Positions 54,512 to 62,300 of a stretch of DNA of 64,000 nucleotides are shown here, piece after piece; the stretch's first letter is position 1; each line of letters opens with the position of its first letter. The notes beneath the pieces are model-generated. The model had not been told where the DNA came from and ran no database searches. It worked only from the letters and a program-made list of their open reading frames with translations. The stretch covers positions 186,001 through 250,000 of the forward strand of contig CAWGST010000005.1 in assembly GCA_963825315.1 (NCBI GenBank). The letters run 5' to 3'. The DNA is from DASRLE01 sp963825315. Its GTDB lineage: Bacteria; Verrucomicrobiota; Verrucomicrobiia; Limisphaerales; Palsa-1400. A program made the position numbers and the translations under genes.

Positions 54512-55909
54512 TTACATGATTTCCCTCAATCGGCCACCCCGGCTCACCCCATCCGCGGCGGAGGGCGTGACATGGACATCCAAACCCTGGGGATGCGGCA
54601 ATTTCGCGTCGGGATCAATGCCGAGCAGTTCGTACATGCTGCCCAGGAGGTCGCACGGATAGACGGGCCGCGTCTTGACCTGTTCCCCTTTGGCATCGGA
54701 AGAGCCGACCACATGGCCTCCCTTGAAGCCGCCGCCGGCAATCACGGCGGAGAAGACCTCGCCATGATGGCCGCGCCCGCCATTCCATGGCGCTTCCCAC
54801 ATGACTTTGGGAGTTCGGCCGAACTCACCCCCCCACCACACGATGGTCTTGTCCAACAGTCCGTGCTCCGCCAAATCCTGCAACAGAGAGGCCATGCCTT
54901 TGTCCATTTCCGGCACTCTGCGGCGCATGGTTTGGAAATTCTCTTTGTGCGTATCCCAGCCGCCCTTGTAGTTGATGGTGACATAAGGAACGCCGCGTTC
55001 GACCAGCCGCCGGGCCACCAGACACGATTGCCCGAAAGTGTTGCGGCCGTAACGATCTCTCAACTCGTTCTTCTCCTGAGCCAGATCGAACACCTTGCCC
55101 GCGTCGCCCAAGATCAGGTCATAGGCCTCTTTTTCAGCTTGGGCGGAGGCGGCCAGTTCCGCATTGCCCGGCAGGACATGGGCCAGAGTGTCCAACTGGC
55201 GCAGCAACTTGCGCCGCTCCTTTTGGCGCTGCTCGGAAATGCTTTCGCTCACCACGCCTTCCACTGCGAAGGGCGTTTTGGCGGGATCGCCCCCTGTGGC
55301 GAAGGGTTGAAAGCGCGATCCCAAAAAGCCCGCCTCGGAAAACCGTCCCTGCGGTTCGGTCAGCACAATGTAAGGCGGAATCAATCCGTGATAGTCTGCG
55401 TTGAAGCCCTTGAACAGCGAAACCACGGCGCCGGCGCACGGATAGACATCACGCCCCCCTGCCGGGCGCGCGGTCTGAACCATGTAAGAGGCCGTTTCGT
55501 GGCCGTTGTTGCCGTGGGTCATGCTGCGGATGATGGAATACTTGTCGGCCTGCTTCGCCAGCAGGGGCATGAGTTCGCAGATTCTTATCCCGTCCACGTT
55601 GGTGGCGATCGGCTTGTCCAGCGGGCCGCAATAATCGGAGCCTGCTTCCGGTTTCGGATCAAAGGTGTCCAGGTGCGACGGGCCGCCCCACATCCAGATT
55701 TGGATGACCGATTTGGCTTTGGCTTGGGCCGATGGGGCCGCCGCCAGCGCGCGCAGACTCAAGTGGTGGCCCAGCAGCAAGCCACCCGCGCCAAGGAGGG
55801 CGCGCCGCACCGCCTCGCGCCGGGAGATGGCAGTGTCGCGCAGGCGTGAAATCAGGGCGTCGGAATACGGTTTGAACGGTTCGCCATCCGCAATTGGTTG
55901 CATTTTCAT
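54512..55909 (-). CDS. DUF1501 domain-containing protein
   Basis: This protein of about 465 residues has a Tat-like leader (SRREAVRRALLGAGGLLLG), so it is probably exported folded. Family features are IQIWMWGGPSHLDTFDPKPE, MTHGNNGHETASYM, VERGVPYVTINYKGGWDTH and IVWWGGEFGRTP. The fold is alkaline phosphatase/sulfatase-like by family knowledge, but the function is unknown. The frame continues far upstream through shifted sequence of the preceding gene; ATG 55909 is the proper start. It lies 26 bp after the natural stop of the DUF1549/1553 gene. Confidence 0.88.
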   Translation of the reverse strand: MKMQPIADGEPFKPYSDALISRLRDTAISRREAVRRALLGAGGLLLGHHLSLRALAAAPSAQAKAKSVIQIWMWGGPSHLDTFDPKPEAGSDYCGPLDKPIATNVDGIRICELMPLLAKQADKYSIIRSMTHGNNGHETASYMVQTARPAGGRDVYPCAGAVVSLFKGFNADYHGLIPPYIVLTEPQGRFSEAGFLGSRFQPFATGGDPAKTPFAVEGVVSESISEQRQKERRKLLRQLDTLAHVLPGNAELAASAQAEKEAYDLILGDAGKVFDLAQEKNELRDRYGRNTFGQSCLVARRLVERGVPYVTINYKGGWDTHKENFQTMRRRVPEMDKGMASLLQDLAEHGLLDKTIVWWGGEFGRTPKVMWEAPWNGGRGHHGEVFSAVIAGGGFKGGHVVGSSDAKGEQVKTRPVYPCDLLGSMYELLGIDPDAKLPHPQGLDVHVTPSAADGVSRGGRLREIM

Positions 55910-55935
55910 ACTCTCGCTTTGCCTTTCTTTTTCAT

Positions 55936-57515
55936 TCAGATCAGTGCCGGTAAAGAAACTCCGCTGGTGTTGATCAACGCCCAGGCCAGATCCACTGTCG
56001 CTTGACGTTTGTCCACCTGGCCGGACTGGTAATAGTTTTCCGCAATCTTCAATTCGTCTCGCCGTTGGAAAACGCGAAAGAATCCCCAGATACAGCGCGG
56101 TGGCAATCTCGCGCGGCGTTTTGGTGGATTTCACCAGGTTTTGAACCATTCGGCTTTGTTCCAGCTTGAGCAGAATATGGCTCGAATTCAGGAGATGCAG
56201 GCGCTGGTCGGCCGCCGGGCGGTTATTGCGCTCCGATTCAAGGCCGGTATCGCGCGGCGGACGTCCGAACATTTCGAGGAAGGAACTGCTGATGCTGCCG
56301 TCCGGCAACGCAATCGAGCGCACATCTCCGGGAATGAAGGTGAACGGTTCCGGGATGGCGCTGGAATAGTTCTCCGTCGTCCCGGTGATCTGGTCCAGAG
56401 CGTCAATAAGAACCTCCGCATCCAGGCGGCGCAACGGATAAAACGCGAAGTGGGCCGCGGCCTTCGGGTTTGTCCGTCCCGGGCAGCGAAGAAAGCTGGT
56501 AGGTTTTCGAGTTCAGGATCAGGCGGAAGAGGCGCTTGAGGTCGTAATGGGACGCGATCAACTCCCTTTCCAACAGAGCCAGAAGTTTGGGATCGGAAGG
56601 CGGATTGTCCGGGCGGATGTCGTCCGGCTCCTGAATGATGCCGCGGCCCAGCAGCCAGGACCAGACGCGGTTGGCGATATTTTGGGTGAACCAGGGGTTT
56701 TTCGGATCAATCAGCCAGTCGGCGAAAACCTCGCGCGGATCGCGCTCCGGCGACAACCAGACCGGGGTTCCATCTGGAAACGCCGCAGACCAGGCCAGAC
56801 GATTGGTCGTCTTTGCCAGATCGAAAAGAACAATCTCTTCCTTCCACTCAGCCGTGGGCTTGTAGCCGATTTCGGAGAAGAAGGCCGCCATGCCGGACAA
56901 TTGGCTGGTGGGCCACTTCTCCGCCCGCGTTCCCATGAACGTCAAGGCGACGGCTTTGGCGATGGCCTGCGGGTCCTTGTTTTGCACGGCGCGGTAGAAG
57001 TTGACCGGCGGGACGCGGAAATTGCTGCCGCTGGCCGTGAGCAGTTCGCGGACGAAGCGGTCATAGGGCATGTTGTCCTTGATGCTGGCGCGGATCCAGT
57101 GGTGATAGGCCTGCGCGGCGTTGGGCCACAAATTGATCGGAAACTCCGCCTTGACGCGCAGCAGGTCGCTCCACTTCATGGCCCAGTAATCGGCAAACTC
57201 GTCCCGTTCCAGCAGGCGATCAATCAGGACCCTGCGTTTGTTTGGATTGCGGTCGAGCACGAACTGCTCCGCCTCGAAACCTTTCGGCAGGGTGCCAATG
57301 ACGTCCAAATAGACGCGACGGACAAAGACCGCGTCGGAGCAGACACGGGCCGGCTGAAGGTTCAACTCTTTCAACCGGGCGAAGACGAGTTCGTCAACAG
57401 GATTTTGAGGCGTCAGGGCGGCGGCGCTTTCAAAAACGCCCGCCGGCCGTTCCGCCGCCGGGATGGCGCTGAAAGCCGCCAGGACAAGGCTGCCTGTGAT
57501 CAAGAGCGTTTTCAC
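55936..57515 (-). pseudogene. DUF1549/DUF1553 protein gene with two frameshifts
   Basis: The gene starts at GTG 57515 (VKTLLITGSLVLAAFSAI, signal peptide). The DUF1549 part (VDELVFARLKELNLQPA, RRVYLDVIGTLPKG) and then the DUF1553 part (WLIDPKNPWFTQNIANRVWSWLLGRGI) follow. Near 56455 the frame shifts after SSLPGTDKPE and continues AHFAFYPLRRLDAEVLIDAL. Near 56075 it shifts again after LYLGILSRFPT and continues DELKIAENYYQSGQV, ending SLPALI with TGA at 55936-55938. About 526 codons are preserved, with all expected segments in order. Either a recent pseudogene or indel errors in the sequence explain this. Confidence 0.8.
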
Positions 57516-57649
57516 TGTATGGCATCGGCCGTTTTGACGATGCCAATAGTATAGACGCTGGCAGCAAAAGAAAGGATGCATTAAAAGGGTGCAAATCTGC
57601 TTTTATGCATCCTTTTTTGGCGCTTTGCTGAAAAACTGGCCGAAAACGC

Positions 57650-57972
57650 ACGATTGATAGATAGAGGTTCCGGAAAATCGGCAACACGGCAACAAAGCCC
57701 ATTTTACAAGGGTTTCGTTGCCCTTTTCCGCTGGCAACACAGCGGCAACAGGTGGCAACATGTTGCTTGTGGCCACAGATTGACACAGATGGGCACAGAT
57801 TTCCAGGTCTGGGATTAAGAGTCGGGTTAGGATTAAGAAGCCCAAGAAACAGCAGATTCATATGTAGGTCTGGAAAATCGGCAACATCGGCTACATCGTT
57901 GATAGTCAACGACTTAGCTGGCAACAAAATCGGCAACAGACCAGCAACAAGCCCGTTACGTTAACGATAAAG
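57650..57972. repeat. GCAACA-family repeat, two partial units
   Basis: A first unit (57650-57765) contains ATTGATAGATAG, then GGCAACACGGCAACA and several more GGCAACA copies. A second unit (57870-57972) contains GGTCTGGAAAATCGGCAACA, the palindrome GTTGATAGTCAAC (57898-57910), ACTTAG, further GGCAACA copies and GTTAACGATAA. The second unit aligns end to end with 36134-36246. About ten GCAACA motifs occur in all. Confidence 0.75.
57811..57838. repeat. Short TAATC-type array inside the GCAACA repeat
   Basis: GGGATTAAGAGTCGGGTTAG followed by GATTAAGA resembles the complementary arm of the 33.4-kb hairpin. Confidence 0.5.
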
Positions 57973-58073
57973 CCGGCTTGGACTGGTTGGACGGTTTATT
58001 GATCATCGGTGTTTTAAGTTGGACAGGCTTGCGGGTTTTTGGCGTTGCCGTATTTGTTGGTGTCGTACTTGTT

Positions 58074-58164
58074 GGTGGACAGAGCGGGCGGGGCGCGGCA
58101 TTCTCCCGGTATGAAGCGAAATCTTCGCAGGCAATATGCCATTCACCGCATTATGAGGGATTGA
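58074..58164 (+). pseudogene. RAYT (Y1) transposase 5' remnant, copy 1
   Basis: GGTGGACAGAGCGGGCGGGG and CGGCATTCTCCCGGT precede ATG 58111. The reading MKRNLRRQYA, IHRIMRD then stops. This resembles the conserved start of REP-associated tyrosine transposases (MxRxxRxxY...YHxxxRG). The rest of the gene is missing. Copy 2 lies beyond the PIN gene pair. Confidence 0.55.
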
Positions 58165-58167
58165 CGG

Positions 58168-58632
58168 ATGGAAACGGTTTACATTGAGACGACGATAGTG
58201 AGTTATCTGGTGGCAAACCCGAACCGGGATTCGATCCTGGCGGCGCATCAGAAACTCACCCGGCAATGGTGGCAGGCGGAACGGTTGCGATATGAGTGCG
58301 TGACCTCGTCAGAGGTGTTGCGCGAGGCTGGTCTTGGAGATGCGGAAATGAGCCGGCGACGAGTGGAAGCACTGTCCGGGCTGACAGTTCTTGCAGTGAA
58401 CGAAGCGGCGCGCGGTCTGGCTCGGGAATTATTGGCTGCCAAGATCCTTCCACCGGCTGCTGCTTCGGATGCTATTCACGCGGTTGTCGCGTCGCAGAGC
58501 CACATCAATATCCTGCTCACATGGAACTGCCGGCACCTGGCCAATCCACATTTACTGGGAAAACTGCGGGAATTCATGGCGGGGCACGGGCTGGTCCTGC
58601 CGGAGATTTGCACTCCCACCGAACTTGTGTGA
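58168..58632 (+). CDS. PIN-domain protein, probable type II toxin
   Basis: This is a 154-residue PIN-fold protein, the nuclease fold of VapC-type toxins that cut RNA. It starts METVYIETTIVSYLVANPNRD (usual acidic first strand), then SSEVLREAG with a second acidic residue and DAIHAVVASQSHINILLTWNCRHLAN with the Asp of the third site. The small gene starting 10 bp later is likely its partner. Toxin-first order is less common than antitoxin-first. The pair lies between two RAYT remnants, which suggests arrival with, or next to, mobile DNA. Confidence 0.85.
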   Translation: METVYIETTIVSYLVANPNRDSILAAHQKLTRQWWQAERLRYECVTSSEVLREAGLGDAEMSRRRVEALSGLTVLAVNEAARGLARELLAAKILPPAAASDAIHAVVASQSHINILLTWNCRHLANPHLLGKLREFMAGHGLVLPEICTPTELV

Positions 58633-58642
58633 GAATGAATCC

Positions 58643-58882
58643 ATGAAATCCAATCCAATTCTCGATGAAGTCTGGCGAATCAAAGACCAATTGGCCGCTG
58701 AGGCGGGCTACGATATAGACCGTTTTTTTGAGAACCTGCGCAAGTGGGAAGCCGAACACCCTCATCCCGGCCCAGTCGTCAACAGCGCCGAAGAGTTGCA
58801 GCAACTGATAGCAGAGAAGGAACGCCTGCGCGCCGAAGAGCCGGCCATGACCCTCAACGACAAACCGCCACGCAAGCCCTGA
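58643..58882 (+). CDS. Small partner of the PIN protein, putative antitoxin
   Basis: This 79-residue acidic protein (MKSNPILDEVWRIKDQLAAE, FFENLRKWEAEHP) is helical with a disordered, proline-containing end. It starts 10 bp after the PIN gene stop. Short helical proteins beginning with a similar NPIL-DE-W--KD pattern are often encoded beside PIN proteins, so an antitoxin role is inferred. No DNA-binding domain can be recognised. Confidence 0.65.
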   Translation: MKSNPILDEVWRIKDQLAAEAGYDIDRFFENLRKWEAEHPHPGPVVNSAEELQQLIAEKERLRAEEPAMTLNDKPPRKP

Positions 58883-58912
58883 AAGGATCGTGAAAGAGTC
58901 CTCGGAAATTAT

Positions 58913-59010
58913 GGTGGACAGGGCGGGCGGGGGACGGCATTATCCCGGCATGGCGCGACAGATTCGTCTGCAATATCTGGTGGCCATTATATCATCGGAT
59001 GAATCACGGC
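58913..59010 (+). pseudogene. RAYT (Y1) transposase 5' remnant, copy 2
   Basis: GGTGGACAGGGCGGGCGGGG and CGGCATTATCCCGGC precede ATG 58950, the same leader as copy 1. The reading MARQIRLQYL continues, after a one-base shift, as PLYHRMNHGDG, matching the RAYT start where Y-H-x-x-x-R/H-G is conserved. The gene is otherwise absent. Confidence 0.6.
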
Positions 59011-59235
59011 GACGGCCGGGGGGCCGAACCATCCGTTATCCGCCACGCCGGAAATCCGGCGGGTGTCTTGCTCCCGCTTCGACCCCGCGATGCCACCGCT
59101 TTGAGTGTCCTGCTGTTAGCTTTCTCCAGTTATCTCTCGCCTCATTTGGATGAGCAAACTGTCGTAGGCGTTTGAGCGTATCCGGCTGGGCGGCCACGCC
59201 TGGTTTGACCCGGCGGTTTGTGCCACGATGGCGGC
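59011..59235. other. Intergenic region without recognisable gene
   Basis: No coding sequence, repeat or site is recognised between the RAYT remnant and the IS66-type remnant. Confidence 0.4.
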
Positions 59236-59364
59236 ATGTATTCTTCAAAAAGTCGATCAGGTCGGCGGCGTTGGACCGCTGAACAGCGCCAACGATGGTT
59301 GGCGCGTTTCCACGAAAGTCAATTGACCCAACGGGACTTCGCCAGCTCTTTGGTTCCCAATTAA
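59236..59364 (+). pseudogene. IS66 accessory protein (TnpA-type) remnant
   Basis: A 42-codon frame reads MYSSKSRSGRRRWTAEQRQR, then WLARFHESQLTQRDFA, the start typical of IS66 TnpA proteins (RRRW-EQ---W---F--S-L-Q--FA). It stops abruptly after LVPN. The end overlaps the last codon of the convergent NHL gene by 4 bp. It is probably the edge of a lost IS66 element. Confidence 0.55.
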
Positions 59365-62300
59365 GGCGCGGTGACGAGGAAGAAGCCTTGCGGCGCATTT
59401 GTCGGCTGCGAGGTGAACTGGAATACGCCGGGAGAAATGCTCACAGGCGCACCGGCCACCGTCCATTGGCTCAGCGGCAGCGACAGATTGGTGCTTGACA
59501 GCACAGTAAAAGAGACGCTTGGATTGCCGGTGAAGGTAAACTGAATAATCCCGCTGCCCGGCGTCGGTGCCTGCACACCGGTCAGGGTGGGCGGCGCGGA
59601 GGGGCTGGCTGCCTGTGTGACTGGAATGGACTGGTCAAACAGATTGATATAAGCCGTGCGGCTGGGACCGGTATTGGCGGTGAAGGAAAAACTCACGACT
59701 CCATTGACCGGAATGATGACGGTCAGCCACGACGGATCGCTGCTGGTGGGTGTGAAAGGGCCGCCCAGGTTGGCCGTCGCCGGCAACACGACCGGCAACG
59801 CATCCGTCCCGGCAGCGCTGGGCTCCATGCGGGGCGTCGGGTCCACAAAGGCCCGTGGCAGTTCTTCGATCGCCTCGTTGCCAGTGTCGGCAATATACAC
59901 ATTGCCCGCCCCATCCACCGCCACGCCAGAGGGGTTAGATAACCCAGAGCCAACCAGCGTGGTGACGGTGTTGCTAACCGCCACCCATTCCTTGATCGCG
60001 CAGTTTTCGGTGTCGGCAATATACACATTGCCCGCCCCATCCGCCGCCACGCCACAGGGGCTGATCAACCCAGAGCCAACCAGCGTGGTGACGGGTCCAT
60101 TGGGTGCCGCCCATTGCTTGACCGCCCAGTTGTAGGTGTCGGCAATGTACACATTGCCCGCCCCATCCAGCGCCACGCCACAGGGGGTGTTCAACCCGGA
60201 GCCAATCAGCGTGGTAACGGTGTTGCTAACCGCCACCCATTTCTTGACCGCGCTGTTGCCAGTGTCGGCAATATACACATTGCCCGCCCCATCCACCGCC
60301 ACGCCACGGGGGTAAAATAACCCAGAGCCAACCAGTGTGGTAAGGGGTCCATTGGGCGCCGCCCATTGCTTGATCGCGTTGCTCAAGGTGTCGGCAATGT
60401 ACACATTGCCCGCCCCATCCACCGCCACGCCAAAGGGGTAAGATAACCCAGAGCCAACCAGCGTGGTGACGGTGTTGCTAACCGCCACCCATTCCTTGAT
60501 CGCCCGGTTGTCGGTGTCGGCAATGTACACATTGCCCGCCCCATCCACCGCCACGCCAAAGGGTTCATCTAACCCAGAGCCAACCAGCGTGGTGACGGGT
60601 GCGGGGGCCGGGACATAAGTGGAGCCGGCCTGAGTGACTGTGAGCGTGAGGCCGGCAATGGTGAGCGTGCCAGTGCGCGTGACGCCCGAGTTAGGGTCGT
60701 AGCTGAAGACCACGTTGGTGCTCCCCACACCGCTTTGAAACCCGGCGCCCAGGTGCAGCCAGGCGACATTGGCGGTGGCCGTCCAGGGGGTGCTTGGTGA
60801 ACTTGCCGCAAACACCACGCTGTCGGTTCCAGCCGCCGGTCCTTCCAGAAGGGCAGTGATCGCCAGGACAGGGCCGACCGTCTGCCGGATCGGGATCGAC
60901 TGGCCCAGCACCGTGATATAGGCCGTTCGCGGAAAACCCGGGTTGGCAGTGAAGCTAAAGAGCACGATGCCGTTGCTGGCGCTGGTGATGGTCAGCCACG
61001 ATTGGTCGCTGCTCGGGGCAAAGGGGCCGCTGAGGTTGGCCGTCGCCGGCAACACGACCGGCAACGCATCCGTCCCGGCAGCGCTGGGCTCCACTCGGGG
61101 CGTTGGATCGACAAAGGCGCGAGGCAGTTCTTTGATCGCTTTGTTGTAGGTGTCGGCAATATACACATTGCCCGCCCCATCCACCGCCACGCCACAGGGC
61201 TCATATAACCCAGAGCCAACCAGCGTGGTGACTATGTTGCTGACCGCCACCCATTTCTTGACCGTCCAGCTGCCGCTATCGGCAATGTACACATTGCCCG
61301 CCCCATCCACCGCCACGCCCCAGGGTTCATCTAACCCAGAGCCAACCAGCGTGGTGACGGGTCCATTGGGCGTCACCCATTCTTTGATCGCGCTGTTGCC
61401 GTAATCGGCAATGTACACGTTGCCCGCCCCATCCACCGCCACGCCACTGGGGTAAGATAATCCAGAGCCAACCAGCGTGGTGACGGGTCCATTGGGCGCC
61501 ACCCATTCTTTGATCGCGTTGTGGTGGGTGTCGGCAATATACACATTGCCCGCCGCATCCACCGCCACGCCATAGGGTCGATATAACCCAGAGCCAACCA
61601 GCGTGGTAACGGGTCCATTGGGCGCCGCCCATTGCTTGATCGCGCTGTCGTAGGTGTCGGCAATGTACACATTGCCTGCCCCATCCACCGCCACGCCATA
61701 GGGGTTGTTCAACCCAGAGCCAACCAGCGTGGTGACGGGTCCATTGGGCGCCGCCCATTGCTTGATCGCGCTGTTCAAGGTGTCGGCAATGTACACATTG
61801 CCCGCCCCATCCACCGCCACGCCACAGGGGTAATTTAACCCAGAGCCAACCAGCGTGGTGACGGCGGGGGCCGGGACATAAGTGGAGCCGGCCTGAGTGA
61901 CTGTGAGCGTGAGGCCGGCAATGGTGAGCGTGCCAGTGCGGGTGACGCCCGAGTTAGCATCGTAGCTGAAGACCACGTTCGTGCTCCCCACGCCGCTTTG
62001 AAACCTGGCGCCCAGGTGCAGCCAGGCGACATTGGCGGTGGCCGTCCAGGTGGTGCTTGGTGAGGTTACCGCAAACACCACGCTGTCGGTTCCGGCCGCC
62101 GGCCCTTCCAGAAGGGCAATGATCGCCAGGGCAGGGCCCGCCTTCTGCTGGACCGGGATCGCCTGGCCCAGCACCGTGATATAGGCCGTTCGCGGAGAAC
62201 CCGGGTTGGCAGCGAAGCTAAAGAGCACGATGCCGTTGCTCGCGCTGGTGATGGTCAGCCACGATTGGTCGCTGCTCGGGGCAAAGGGGCCGCCCAGGTT

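Larger units (their letters stand above)
57516..58167. other. Non-coding region with repeats and a RAYT remnant
   Basis: No full gene is seen. It holds a GCAACA-family repeat (57650-57972), a short TAATC-type array (57811-57838) and, at its right end, the 5' remnant of a RAYT-type transposase (58074-58164). Confidence 0.6.

Noticed and set aside
57430..57936. 168-codon minus-strand frame over the GCAACA repeat
   Set aside because: It translates the repeat; the similar frame at 35952-36212 arises from the other repeat copy.
57978..58187. Short hydrophobic plus-strand frame
   Set aside because: Low-complexity, no ribosome site, and it overlaps the RAYT remnant in another frame.
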